A stretch of DNA of 64,000 nucleotides. It comes from UM-FILTER-40-17 sp032251335 (GTDB taxonomy: Bacteria; Bacteroidota; Bacteroidia; Flavobacteriales; Flavobacteriaceae). The stretch is taken from positions 122,188-186,187 of the forward strand of contig JAVVDW010000003.1 in NCBI GenBank assembly GCA_032251335.1. Reading direction: 5' to 3'. How positions within the stretch are numbered: the first letter of the stretch is position 1; each line of letters begins with the position of its first letter. Positions 49,534 to 58,959 of this stretch are shown here, in pieces. The notes under the pieces were generated by a model that was not told the origin of the DNA, made no database searches, and worked only from the letters and a program-made list of their open reading frames with translations. Position numbers and translations under genes: made by a program.

Positions 49534-51060
49534 ATGCAATCTTCTAAGCCCATTCAATCGGCACTGATTTCTGTATTTAGCAAAGATGGTTTGGAGCCTG
49601 TGGTAGAGCAACTTAACAGGCTGGGTGTCACCATATATTCTACCGGTGGCACCGAAAAATTCATTCAAGAGTTGGGCGTACCCGTCACAGCCGTTGAATC
49701 GCTCACTTCCTATCCTTCTATTTTAGGTGGCCGCGTAAAAACGCTTCATCCAAAAGTTTTTGGAGGTATTCTCAACAGACAAGACAACGAAAGTGATGTA
49801 GCCGAGCTGGCCGAATACGATATTCCGCAAATTGATTTGGTGGTGGTAGATTTGTATCCTTTTGAAAAAACGGTTTCATCGGGAGCTGCCGAGGCAGAAA
49901 TAGTAGAAAAAATTGATATAGGTGGCATTTCCCTGATACGTGCGGCTGCCAAAAATTTTAAAGATGTGTTGTGTATTGCATCGGTTGAAGACTATGCCGG
50001 TTTGCTGGATATTTTAACAAACGACCAAGGCCAAACCACCCTCGAATTGCGAAAAAAATATGCCGCCAAGGCTTTTGCTGTTTCCTCGCATTACGACACG
50101 GCCATTTTTAATTATTTCAATTCAGACCAAGGTGCTTTTAAACTGAGTTTTGACAAAGGAAAATCGTTGCGCTATGGCGAAAATCCGCATCAATCCGGTA
50201 CTTTTTTTGGCGATTTTGACGCATTTTTTACCCAACTACACGGCAAAGAACTATCCTATAACAACTTGTTAGATGTAGATGCGGCCATCAACCTGATGCT
50301 GGAATTCCAAGATAATGCGCCTACCTTTGCTATACTCAAACACAACAATGCCTGCGGCTTGGCCACACGAGATGCGCTGTCTCAGGCTTATGCTGATGCA
50401 CTGGCCGGCGATCCGCTAAGCGCTTTTGGCGGTGTGTTGATTGCCAACCGAACCCTAGATAAAGCAACAGCCTTAAGTATCTCAAAATTGTTTTGTGAAG
50501 TCGTCATCGCACCCAATTTTGATGCAGACGCTATGGAAATATTGACGCAAAAGAAAAATTTAATACTGCTTCATCAAAAAGTTTTTAACCAATCGCCCAA
50601 ACTCATAAGAAGCTGTTTGAATGGCGTTTTGGTTCAAGACGCAGATACCAAAACAGATGCAGCAACAGACTTGAGGGTGGTAACCCAAACATCGCCAACG
50701 CCATCGCAAACAGATGATTTGTTGTTTGCCTCCAAAATTTGCAAACACACCAAATCCAATACGATTGTTCTGGCTAAAAACGGACAACTGCTGGCCTCCG
50801 GTGCCGGACAGACATCGCGCGTAGATGCGCTAAAACACGCCATAGAAAAAGCCCACAGTTTTAATTTTGACCTCAAGGGAGCTTCCATGGCCAGTGATGC
50901 CTTCTTCCCTTTTCCAGACTGTGTAGAAATCGCAGACAAAGCAGGAATTACTTCGGTGATACAACCCGGAGGTTCCATCAAAGATCAATTGAGCATCGAC
51001 TATTGCAACCAACACGGCTTGGCAATGGTTTTTACTGGTTTTAGACATTTTAAACATTAA
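49534..51060 (+). CDS. purH: bifunctional AICAR transformylase/IMP cyclohydrolase
   Basis: A 508-residue bifunctional enzyme for the last two steps of IMP synthesis. The N-terminal MGS-like cyclohydrolase domain has ALISVFSKDGLEPVVEQL, STGGTEKFIQELG and SLTSYPSILGGRVKTLHPKVFGGIL; the C-terminal transformylase domain has SLRYGENPHQSGTF, LKHNNACGLA, DPLSAFGGV and SDAFFPFPD. The ATG at 49534 (MQSSKPIQSAL) is preferred over the in-frame ATG at 49501, which would lie upstream of the -7 box. mreB follows after 27 bases, so the cell-shape genes may be partly cotranscribed with it. Confidence 0.96.
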   Translation: MQSSKPIQSALISVFSKDGLEPVVEQLNRLGVTIYSTGGTEKFIQELGVPVTAVESLTSYPSILGGRVKTLHPKVFGGILNRQDNESDVAELAEYDIPQIDLVVVDLYPFEKTVSSGAAEAEIVEKIDIGGISLIRAAAKNFKDVLCIASVEDYAGLLDILTNDQGQTTLELRKKYAAKAFAVSSHYDTAIFNYFNSDQGAFKLSFDKGKSLRYGENPHQSGTFFGDFDAFFTQLHGKELSYNNLLDVDAAINLMLEFQDNAPTFAILKHNNACGLATRDALSQAYADALAGDPLSAFGGVLIANRTLDKATALSISKLFCEVVIAPNFDADAMEILTQKKNLILLHQKVFNQSPKLIRSCLNGVLVQDADTKTDAATDLRVVTQTSPTPSQTDDLLFASKICKHTKSNTIVLAKNGQLLASGAGQTSRVDALKHAIEKAHSFNFDLKGASMASDAFFPFPDCVEIADKAGITSVIQPGGSIKDQLSIDYCNQHGLAMVFTGFRHFKH

Positions 51061-51087
51061 CCATTTACCTAATACGTTTACTGCATC

Positions 51088-52116
51088 ATGGGATTATTTG
51101 ATTTTATGACTGAAGAAATTGCCATCGATCTCGGTACGGCAAACACCTTGATTATTCACAACGACAAAGTTGTAGTGGACAGTCCGTCCATCGTGGCAAG
51201 AGATCGCATCACAAACAAAATCATAGCCGTGGGCAAAGAGGCGAGTTTGATGCAAGGCAAAACCCATGAGAATATCAAAACGATACGTCCGCTGAAAGAC
51301 GGTGTCATTGCCGATTTTGATGCTTCTGAAAAAATGATAAACATGTTTATCAAAAGTATTCCGGCGCTTAAGGGCAGGTTTTTCACGCCTTCGCTAAGGA
51401 TGGTGATTTGCATACCTTCAGGAATTACCGAAGTTGAAATGCGTGCCGTAAAAGAATCCGCAGAGCGTGTCAATGCCAAAGAAGTGTATCTCATCCACGA
51501 ACCCATGGCTGCCGCTATTGGAATCGGCATAGACATCATGCAACCCAAGGGCAATATGATTATTGACATAGGCGGAGGCACCACTGAAATTGCCGTGATT
51601 GCTTTGGGCGGAATTGTTTGCGATAAATCTGTTAAAGTAGCCGGTGATGTGTTTACCAATGACATTATCTATTATATGCGTACCCAACATAACTTGTTTG
51701 TAGGCGAGCGTACTGCCGAAAATATAAAATTGGACATCGGTGCGGCCACAGAAGATTTGGACATGCCTCCAGATGATATCAGCGTACAAGGGCGCGATTT
51801 GCTGACCGGAAAACCAAAGCAAGTGCAGATTTCTTATCGCGAAATAGCGAAGGCGCTTGACAAATCTATCACGCGGATTGAAGACTCTGTTATGGAAACG
51901 CTCTCTCAAACCCCGCCCGAATTGGCAGCGGACATATACAACACCGGTATTTATCTGGCCGGTGGCGGTTCTATGCTTCGCGGTTTGGACAAACGTATTT
52001 CTCAAAAAACAGACTTGCCTGTGTATATTGCAGAAGATCCTTTGAGGGCTGTAGTTCGAGGCACGGGCATCGCCTTGAAAAATCTTGAAAAATTCAAGAG
52101 CATACTCATTAAGTAA
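51088..52116 (+). CDS. mreB: rod shape-determining protein MreB
   Basis: A 342-residue actin-like filament protein that guides side-wall peptidoglycan synthesis. The phosphate loops are AIDLGTANTLI and MIIDIGGGTTEIAVI; VYLIHEPMAAAIGIGID and the adenosine region IYLAGGGSMLRGLD are present. The N-terminus (MGLFDFMTEE) carries the short amphipathic membrane-binding segment. It is the first gene of the mreBCD-pbp2-rodA operon. Confidence 0.97.
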   Translation: MGLFDFMTEEIAIDLGTANTLIIHNDKVVVDSPSIVARDRITNKIIAVGKEASLMQGKTHENIKTIRPLKDGVIADFDASEKMINMFIKSIPALKGRFFTPSLRMVICIPSGITEVEMRAVKESAERVNAKEVYLIHEPMAAAIGIGIDIMQPKGNMIIDIGGGTTEIAVIALGGIVCDKSVKVAGDVFTNDIIYYMRTQHNLFVGERTAENIKLDIGAATEDLDMPPDDISVQGRDLLTGKPKQVQISYREIAKALDKSITRIEDSVMETLSQTPPELAADIYNTGIYLAGGGSMLRGLDKRISQKTDLPVYIAEDPLRAVVRGTGIALKNLEKFKSILIK

Positions 52117-52126
52117 AGCTTAAACC

Positions 52127-52954
52127 ATGCAGCAGCTGATACGGTTTTTTGTCAGAAACCATGTTTCTCTCATCTACGTAGCTTTGCTGAGCCTTTCTTT
52201 GGTTCTTATTTTCCAATCTCATCAATATCACAGAAGTGCTTTCTTAAACTCTGCCAATGCCTTATCCGGAAATCTTTTTTCCATTGCGGGTGGCATAGAA
52301 TCCTATTTTCATTTAGAGAAAAAAAACAGCATATTGGCTGAAGAAAACAGCCGTTTGCGTCAAATGGTTTCCAAACTTCAGACTGTCGATCTTCCGGAAA
52401 TTACCCTGCAAAAAGACTCGAGTTTGCATGCGCAATACACTTTTAAACCGGCAAAAGTCATCAACAACAATTACGCGCTTCAAAACAATTTTATCACCTT
52501 AAAAATTGGTAAAAACCAAGGCGTAGAAAGAGAGATGGGCGTCATTTCGAGTAACGGGATTGTGGGTATTATCGACAATGTGTCGGGTCGATTTTCTACT
52601 GTGCTTTCTATACTACATTCTAAATCAAGAATCAATGCGCGCCTAAAAAAAAGTGCACATTTTGGATCGCTTATTTGGAATCAAAAAGACCCCAATCTGT
52701 TGCAGTTAATAGATGTGCCAAGAATGGCTCCTGTAAAGAAAGGAGATACCATAGTCACCGGTGGCAAATCCGCCATTTTCCCGGACGGCATCCCCATAGG
52801 CGTGATTGAAAATCTCAATTTGAACGAATCGTCCAATTATTTTGAGATCGATGTGAAGCCATTTACAGACATGACCAATTTGAGTTATGTATATGTTATT
52901 CAAAATAGGTATAGAGAAGAAATAAAAACATTGGAAAAGGAAGTCAATGAGTAA
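52127..52954 (+). CDS. mreC: rod shape-determining protein MreC
   Basis: A 275-residue bitopic inner-membrane protein: cytosolic start (MQQLIRFFVRNH), one helix (VSLIYVALLSLSLVLIFQ), a coiled coil (EKKNSILAEENSRLRQMVSKL) and a periplasmic beta-rich domain with KIGKNQGVEREMGVISSNGIVGII and DTIVTGGKSAIFPDGIPIG. It links MreB to the elongation synthases. It starts 10 bases after mreB and overlaps mreD by 8 bases. Confidence 0.93.
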   Translation: MQQLIRFFVRNHVSLIYVALLSLSLVLIFQSHQYHRSAFLNSANALSGNLFSIAGGIESYFHLEKKNSILAEENSRLRQMVSKLQTVDLPEITLQKDSSLHAQYTFKPAKVINNNYALQNNFITLKIGKNQGVEREMGVISSNGIVGIIDNVSGRFSTVLSILHSKSRINARLKKSAHFGSLIWNQKDPNLLQLIDVPRMAPVKKGDTIVTGGKSAIFPDGIPIGVIENLNLNESSNYFEIDVKPFTDMTNLSYVYVIQNRYREEIKTLEKEVNE

Positions 52955-53453
52955 CAATTCTTTCCTTATTGGTATTCGTTTTTTGGTGCTGTTGCTGCTT
53001 CAGGTACTGATTTTTAACAAGCTCAACCTCTCCATCGCGGTAACGCCTTATGTGTACGTTATTTATTTCATCTTGTTTCCCATTAAGGAAAAGCGCGTTT
53101 CATTTCTGTTTACTTCTTTCCTTTTGGGTTTGGCCATCGATATGTTTATGAACTCGGGCGGCATACATGCGGCGGCAAGTGTGACTACAGCCTATTTCAG
53201 ACCTGCTATTTTAAAAGCGGTGTTTGGTATCAGCTATGAAACACAATCACTTAAATTCAGACAAGCTACGGGTTATCAAAAAGTTATCATTGTTTTGCTG
53301 TTGACACTTATCCACCACTCGGTATTGTTTTTTTTAGAAACCTTTAACCTGAATTTGTTTTTATTTACATTGACAAAGGTGTTTTTAACTGCTATCTTTA
53401 CAACCGTTTTATCAATTTTGTTAATCCATCTATTTAGACCCAGCACTAAATGA
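52947..53453 (+). CDS. mreD: rod shape-determining protein MreD
   Basis: A 168-residue inner-membrane protein with five to six helices (FLVLLLLQVLIFNKLNL, VYVIYFILFPI, FTSFLLGLAIDMFM, IIVLLLTLIHHSVLFFLETF, VFLTAIFTTVLSILLIHLF). Sequence conservation in this family is low, but LGLAIDMFMNSGGIHAAAS matches MreD proteins and the position between mreC and pbp2 settles it. It overlaps both neighbours (8 bases with mreC, 4 with pbp2). Confidence 0.9.
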   Translation: MSNNSFLIGIRFLVLLLLQVLIFNKLNLSIAVTPYVYVIYFILFPIKEKRVSFLFTSFLLGLAIDMFMNSGGIHAAASVTTAYFRPAILKAVFGISYETQSLKFRQATGYQKVIIVLLLTLIHHSVLFFLETFNLNLFLFTLTKVFLTAIFTTVLSILLIHLFRPSTK

Positions 53454-55312
53454 GGCGTTTTTTTCTTCATGGTCTCATCCTTTTTTCGGCAGTTGTTTTT
53501 GTGGCAAAACTGGTACAAATACAATTGTTAGACAATTCTTATGAACTGATTGCCAACAACATATCTATCAAAAAGGTGTACGATTTTCCCGAACGCGGTT
53601 ATATTTATGACCGAAATGGTACATTATTGGTTAGCAACCAACCTTCATACGATATTATGGTGATACCGAGGGAGGTGAAGGCGATAGATTCTATTGAGTT
53701 CTCAAAACTTCTCAAGATTAAGCCTGAGGATTATTCTCAAATGCTCAGCAAAGCCAAACATTATTCTTTGGATTTGCCTTCCGTTTTTGTGCCACAACTT
53801 TCTAAAGAAGATTTTGCGGCACTTCAAGAAAAAATGTGGAAGTTTGAAGGCTTTTACATTCAGAAACGATCTTTGAGAGACTATCAGACCCGCCATGCCG
53901 CTAATATTTTGGGGTACATTGCAGAGGTCAATGAAGCCAAGATTGCGCAAAACAAGTATTATCAAATGGGTGATTTGATTGGTATTCAAGGTGTTGAAAA
54001 AGCATACGAAGATGAATTGCGGGGTATAAAAGGCGTGAAACGCTTCCAAAAAGACCGGCTGAATAGAATCATCAGTTCCTTCAAAGAAGGTATGTACGAT
54101 ACGTTGCCCTCTCAAGGAAAGGATTTGGAGTTGACCATTGATATTGATTTACAGAGCTATGGCGAAATGCTTATGCAAAATAAGCGCGGGGGTATCGTTG
54201 CCATCGAGCCCAAAACAGGTGAAATTTTGGCCTTGGTAAATGCACCTTCATACGACCCTGCATTGTTGGTAGGCAGGGAAAGGTCTAGAAATTTCACAAA
54301 ACTTTATTACGACACTATTGCCAAACCCCTGTACGACAGAGGTCTATTGGCAGAATATCCGCCGGGCTCTACTTTTAAAATTTTAAATGCTTTAATTGCA
54401 TTGCAGGAAGGTGTAGTCAGTGAAGATACCAAAGTATATTGCCACAACGGTTATTTTTATGCGCGTGGAAGCTTTATGAAATGCCACTCACATGCCAGTC
54501 CCGTAAATCTCGACAGCGGTATTTACAACTCATGCAATGCCTATTTTGGTACCGTGTACACCCGCACTTTAGAAAAGTTTGCAACACCCCAACTGGGCAT
54601 AGACAACTGGGCAAAGCACGTAAAAAGTTTTGGGTTGGGCGACTTTTTAGGTTACGATTTACCTACCGGAAAAAAAGGGCTCGTCCCAACTTCAGCCTAT
54701 TACGATCGCGCCTACCCAAACGGTAATTGGAGGCCGGTTGCTACCGTGTCAAATGGTATCGGCCAGGGTGAATTACTCACCACACCCGTTCAATTGGCCA
54801 ACTTCACTGCAGCCATTGCCAATCGGGGTTATTACTACACACCCCATATCATTCGAAAAATAGAAGGCAAAAAGATAGACGTACCCGAATATACAGAAAA
54901 GAAAACAACGACTATCGACCCGAAGCATTTTGAACCTGTCATAGAAGGTATGTTCAACGTCTTTGAAAAGGGAACCGGAAGAAGCGTGCGTGTTGAGGGC
55001 ATCGAGATTTGCGGTAAAACCGGGACGGCTGAAAATTTCACAAAAATAGACGGCAAGCGCGTTCAGCTAACAGATCATTCTATTTTTATAGCCTTCGCAC
55101 CCAAAGACGATCCCAAAATTGCCATAGCTGTCTTTGTCGAAAACGGCTATTGGGGGGCACGCTGGGCGGGGCCTATTGCCAGCTTGATGATTCAAAAACA
55201 CTTAAACGATACTATCAGCAGAAAAGATCTTGAAAAGAGAATGTTGGAAGGCAGTCTTTTGTATGAATACGAAAAACCCCTTAGCGGTGAACCATTTAAT
55301 ATAAACCAATGA
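53450..55312 (+). CDS. mrdA: penicillin-binding protein 2, elongation transpeptidase
   Basis: A 620-residue class B PBP. After one N-terminal helix (FFLHGLILFSAVVFVAKL) come the pedestal domain (RGYIYDRNGTLLVSNQPSYD) and the transpeptidase domain with SxxK in PPGSTFKIL, SxN in NSCNAYFG and KTG in CGKTGTAEN. It crosslinks peptidoglycan in the elongasome with RodA. Start and stop both overlap the neighbouring genes by 4 bases, so translation of mreD, pbp2 and rodA is coupled. Confidence 0.96.
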   Translation: MRRFFLHGLILFSAVVFVAKLVQIQLLDNSYELIANNISIKKVYDFPERGYIYDRNGTLLVSNQPSYDIMVIPREVKAIDSIEFSKLLKIKPEDYSQMLSKAKHYSLDLPSVFVPQLSKEDFAALQEKMWKFEGFYIQKRSLRDYQTRHAANILGYIAEVNEAKIAQNKYYQMGDLIGIQGVEKAYEDELRGIKGVKRFQKDRLNRIISSFKEGMYDTLPSQGKDLELTIDIDLQSYGEMLMQNKRGGIVAIEPKTGEILALVNAPSYDPALLVGRERSRNFTKLYYDTIAKPLYDRGLLAEYPPGSTFKILNALIALQEGVVSEDTKVYCHNGYFYARGSFMKCHSHASPVNLDSGIYNSCNAYFGTVYTRTLEKFATPQLGIDNWAKHVKSFGLGDFLGYDLPTGKKGLVPTSAYYDRAYPNGNWRPVATVSNGIGQGELLTTPVQLANFTAAIANRGYYYTPHIIRKIEGKKIDVPEYTEKKTTTIDPKHFEPVIEGMFNVFEKGTGRSVRVEGIEICGKTGTAENFTKIDGKRVQLTDHSIFIAFAPKDDPKIAIAVFVENGYWGARWAGPIASLMIQKHLNDTISRKDLEKRMLEGSLLYEYEKPLSGEPFNINQ

Positions 55313-56568
55313 ACACTTCGGGGTCTAGGCACTTAAAACCCGATTGGGTAATTATTTTCTTATTCGTTTGTTTGGCGGGTATCGGATTCGTTAATATTTA
55401 CGCTGCTTCTGTATCCGGACTGGAAGTATCCTTTTTGGATTTTTCAAAACCGCACGGAAAGCAATTGATGTTTCTCGGACTCTCTTCCATTCTCATTTTA
55501 CTGATTTTCAGCCTAGATTCAAAATTTTACGAACGTTTTGCCTTTGTTTTTTACTTGATTACTTCCCTGCTTTTAATCGGTCTATTTCTTTTTGGGAAAA
55601 AGATTTCCGGTGCCACCTCTTGGTATGTATTTGGAGGCGTCAGCATTCAACCTTCAGAATTTGCCAAGGTTTCCTGTGCCTTGTTGGTGGCAAAGTATTT
55701 GAGCGACAACCAAGTAGATTTAAAAAACCTAAAAGATTTGTTGGTTTTGTCTTTATGGATTTTGATACCTACTTTTTTAATACTTATTCAACCTGATGCG
55801 GGAAGTGCGTTGGTGTTTAGTGCATTTTTTCTGGTGATGTACCTACACAGCCTCTCCGGATGGTTTGTCTTTGCCGGTTTTTCTGCTATCATCATGTTTT
55901 TGCTCACTTTGGTTTTAGGTACTTCATGGGCTATCGGGGTTGTTTTTGGGTTTTGTGTATTGTTGTACTTTCTGTTGGGAAAACGCAAGCACAAAACTGG
56001 GCCTTTACTTTTGTTTTTCGGCATTTGTGTAATTTTTTCACTCTCCGTCAATTATATTTTTCAAGAGGTTTTTGAACAGCGACACCGAGATCGTTTCAAT
56101 ATAGTGTTAGGTCTTACGGAAGACAATCGCGACATAGGCTTTAATACCTATCAATCAAAAATTGCGCTAGGATCGGGTGGCTTTTGGGGCAAAGGCTTTA
56201 TGGAAGGAACACAAACCAAAGGAAACTTTGTGCCCGAACAACACACCGATTATATTTTCACAACGGTGGGCGAAGAATGGGGTTTTGCAGGTAGCTTTGT
56301 TGTAATTGCTTTGTTTGTACTTTTTCTGCTAAGACTGCTCCACCTGATTAATCGCCAGAAAACGGCATTTGCAAAGTGGTATGGATTTGGAGTGGTGTGC
56401 GTGTTCTTTATCCATTTTGCCATAAACATTGGCATGGTCATAGGTGTAGTTCCCACCATAGGCATTCCCCTGCCTTTTTTTAGCTATGGGGGTTCCTCAC
56501 TTTGGGGCTTCACACTGCTACTTTTTATCTTTATCAAGCTTGATGCATCTCGATATAATGAATGGTGA
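55309..56568 (+). CDS. rodA: SEDS peptidoglycan polymerase RodA
   Basis: A 419-residue SEDS glycosyltransferase with about 10 helices. Typical segments are SWYVFGGVSIQPSEFAKV, LIQPDAGSALVF, SGGFWGKGFMEGTQTKGNFVPEQHTDYIF with the conserved acidic site, GEEWGFAGS and GVVPTIGIPLPFFSYGGSSL. It polymerises glycan strands for side-wall growth together with PBP2. It ends the cell-shape operon and converges with the barrel protein gene at a gap of only 3 bases; no separate terminator is visible. Confidence 0.96.
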   Translation: MNTSGSRHLKPDWVIIFLFVCLAGIGFVNIYAASVSGLEVSFLDFSKPHGKQLMFLGLSSILILLIFSLDSKFYERFAFVFYLITSLLLIGLFLFGKKISGATSWYVFGGVSIQPSEFAKVSCALLVAKYLSDNQVDLKNLKDLLVLSLWILIPTFLILIQPDAGSALVFSAFFLVMYLHSLSGWFVFAGFSAIIMFLLTLVLGTSWAIGVVFGFCVLLYFLLGKRKHKTGPLLLFFGICVIFSLSVNYIFQEVFEQRHRDRFNIVLGLTEDNRDIGFNTYQSKIALGSGGFWGKGFMEGTQTKGNFVPEQHTDYIFTTVGEEWGFAGSFVVIALFVLFLLRLLHLINRQKTAFAKWYGFGVVCVFFIHFAINIGMVIGVVPTIGIPLPFFSYGGSSLWGFTLLLFIFIKLDASRYNEW

Positions 56569-56571
56569 GGT

Positions 56572-57384
56572 TTAGAAATTGAGATAGTACACATATCCAA
56601 TACTGAAAGAAAGTAAATAATCTGCATGCTCAACAGAATTGACACTGTTATCGTTGATACCGTCAATATCATCCGAAAAAAATGCTTGCCAGCGGCCTTC
56701 TACAATTAAATCAGCCATAGGATTCAATTTATATCTAAAACCGATGTTGGTTAACAAAGTCCACTCAGAGCCACTTCCATTGGCGATACCGCCTAAAAAC
56801 TCGGGCGGTGTAGTGGCCGGTGTGTCTATTCTGCCTAAACTCGAGGACACATTTCTATTAAAAGCCGTATATCCCACCCCAACAGCAATATAAGGATGAA
56901 TGGCAAAATTGTTGCGGATATCATCAGAAAAACCTCTAATACTAAAAGGATTGTACTCTATTTGAGAGGAGAGCGACAACAAACCCAATTCGCCTTTCAT
57001 GGCGCGAAGTTGGTCCGCCGTCAAACTCGTTTGGCTTTGATCAACCAATCCACCTTCGTGCCTTAAGTTGCCTATGTACGTAAAAAAAATATCGGAGCGA
57101 ACTTTGATATGATCATTAAACCACCTGTTTTTAGTATAGCGTCCGTAATCGTCTCGATAGGCAAAATTGAAAAAATGTACCAAACCGATGTGAAAACTAG
57201 AGTTTTTTGCCTGGGTTTCATAGGAACGTTCACCAAAATCCGTAAAAAAAGTGGTGGCTCCGCCATAGAAACCAATTTCATTAGAGAAGCCTCTCTTCTT
57301 GGTTCTCTGAGAAAAAGCCAAGGAAGAGACTATCAAAAAAAAGATAAGTATCTTGTAATTCAAACGACAAAAGTTGTTAAGCAT
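56572..57384 (-). CDS. outer-membrane beta-barrel protein, PorG-like
   Basis: A 270-residue outer-membrane protein with a signal peptide (LIFFLIVSSLAFSQ). The mature start NEIGFYGGATTFFTDFGE, then RWFNDHIKVRSDIFFTYIGNLRHEGG and late barrel strands up to LLSFSIGYVYYLNF recall the flavobacterial THC0290_0291/PorG-type proteins that take part in the type IX secretion machine. The match is from pattern, not a search, so a generic barrel is the alternative. The gene stands alone, convergent with rodA and divergent from the first gdhA with a 200-base region between them. Confidence 0.65.
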   Translation of the reverse strand: MLNNFCRLNYKILIFFLIVSSLAFSQRTKKRGFSNEIGFYGGATTFFTDFGERSYETQAKNSSFHIGLVHFFNFAYRDDYGRYTKNRWFNDHIKVRSDIFFTYIGNLRHEGGLVDQSQTSLTADQLRAMKGELGLLSLSSQIEYNPFSIRGFSDDIRNNFAIHPYIAVGVGYTAFNRNVSSSLGRIDTPATTPPEFLGGIANGSGSEWTLLTNIGFRYKLNPMADLIVEGRWQAFFSDDIDGINDNSVNSVEHADYLLSFSIGYVYYLNF

Positions 57385-57584
57385 AGTCAGCGCGCTAATT
57401 TAACTATTTTTTTGATATTTTATTTTAGACAAACAAAAAGTTAATGGTAAATTTCCATTTAGTAACCACTTGGTTAAGCTCACGCAAAATAAATTGGCAA
57501 CTAATTAATCTACTCATATTTTGAATTAGCTTTTTTTGATATATTCGTACATTAGCACCCAATATTTATATCTCTTTTAAGAAT

Positions 57585-58928
57585 ATGACAAACAAACTCC
57601 AAGCTTTTCTCGAGGCTGTTTCAGTGAGAGACAAGCACGAACCCGAATTCTTACAGGCCGTTCATGAAGTGGCCGAGACGATTCTCCCTTTTATCGAAGC
57701 AACACCCAAGTATCAAAACAAGCAATTGTTGGAACGCATGGTAGAACCCGAGCGTACCATTATTTTTCGCGTAAATTGGACAGATGACAAGGGAAACATC
57801 CAAGTAAATCGCGGCTACAGAATTGAAATGAATTCTGCCATTGGCCCTTACAAAGGCGGTTTGCGCTTTCATCCGTCTGTAAACCTCGGCGTTTTAAAAT
57901 TTTTAGCTTTTGAGCAGGTTTTTAAAAATGCCTTGACTACGCTGCCTATGGGTGGCGGCAAAGGCGGATCGGACTTTGACCCAAAAGGCAAATCCGACGC
58001 CGAAGTGATGCGTTTTTGTCAGAGTTTTATGACGGAACTCAGCCGCCACATTGGACCTGACACAGATGTTCCTGCGGGCGACATTGGTGTAGGAGGCAGA
58101 GAAATCGGTTATCTGTTTGGTCAATATAAAAGACTGCGCAACGAATTTACAGGCGTGCTCACGGGTAAAGGCCTTTCTTTTGGCGGTTCTTTGATTCGTC
58201 CCGAAGCTACAGGCTATGGAAATGTTTACTTCGCCAACAATATGCTGGCAACCCGAGGCGATTCTATAAAAGGTAAAAAAGTGATCGTGTCGGGTTCAGG
58301 AAATGTGGCCCAATACGCTGTTGAAAAAGCCATACAAGAAGGCGCTAAAGTTTTAACCATGTCAGATTCTGCCGGTTTTATACACGACTCGGACGGAATT
58401 GACGCAGAAAAACTCGCCTACATCATGGAAATCAAAAATGTACGCCGTGGCAGAATTGAAGAATACATAGATAAATATCCGAAAGCGACCTACCACGAAG
58501 GACAACGTCCGTGGGGTGTCGCCTGCGATGTTGCCCTTCCTTGTGCCACGCAAAACGAATTGAACGGCGAAGAAGCCAAAACCCTTTTGCAAAACGGCTG
58601 TATCTGTGTGTCCGAAGGCGCCAATATGCCCTCTACTCCGGAGGCTGTAGAAGCATTCCAAAAAGCTAAAATACTTTTCGCCCCGGGCAAAGCTTCCAAC
58701 GCTGGCGGCGTGGCAACATCCGGGCTGGAAATGTCTCAAAACTCTTTGCGATTTTCATGGTCGCGTGATGAGGTGGACAGTAAATTGCACAACATCATGA
58801 ACGACATACACCAAGCCTGTGTATCGCACGGAAAAGAGAAAGACGGCTATGTGGATTATGTAAAAGGCGCCAATATAGCAGGGTTTGTTAAAGTAGCCGA
58901 TGCCATGCTGGCCCAAGGCATTGTTTAG
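57585..58928 (+). CDS. gdhA: glutamate dehydrogenase, first copy
   Basis: A 447-residue hexameric-type glutamate dehydrogenase, interconverting glutamate and 2-oxoglutarate plus ammonia. Substrate and catalytic segments are GPYKGGLRFHPSVNLGVLKFL, TTLPMGGGKGGSDFDPKGKSD, and PAGDIGVGGREIGYL; the Rossmann loop is VIVSGSGNVAQYA. The length and SGSGNVAQ loop fit NADP-type small-subunit enzymes. A near-consensus TATATTCG lies at 57540-57547, 37 bases upstream. Its codons are richer in G and C at third positions than those of the second copy at 62127-63464, which lies 3.2 kb away. Confidence 0.95.
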   Translation: MTNKLQAFLEAVSVRDKHEPEFLQAVHEVAETILPFIEATPKYQNKQLLERMVEPERTIIFRVNWTDDKGNIQVNRGYRIEMNSAIGPYKGGLRFHPSVNLGVLKFLAFEQVFKNALTTLPMGGGKGGSDFDPKGKSDAEVMRFCQSFMTELSRHIGPDTDVPAGDIGVGGREIGYLFGQYKRLRNEFTGVLTGKGLSFGGSLIRPEATGYGNVYFANNMLATRGDSIKGKKVIVSGSGNVAQYAVEKAIQEGAKVLTMSDSAGFIHDSDGIDAEKLAYIMEIKNVRRGRIEEYIDKYPKATYHEGQRPWGVACDVALPCATQNELNGEEAKTLLQNGCICVSEGANMPSTPEAVEAFQKAKILFAPGKASNAGGVATSGLEMSQNSLRFSWSRDEVDSKLHNIMNDIHQACVSHGKEKDGYVDYVKGANIAGFVKVADAMLAQGIV

Positions 58929-58959
58929 GCAAGATATATTTTTGTAAATTTGACTAAAA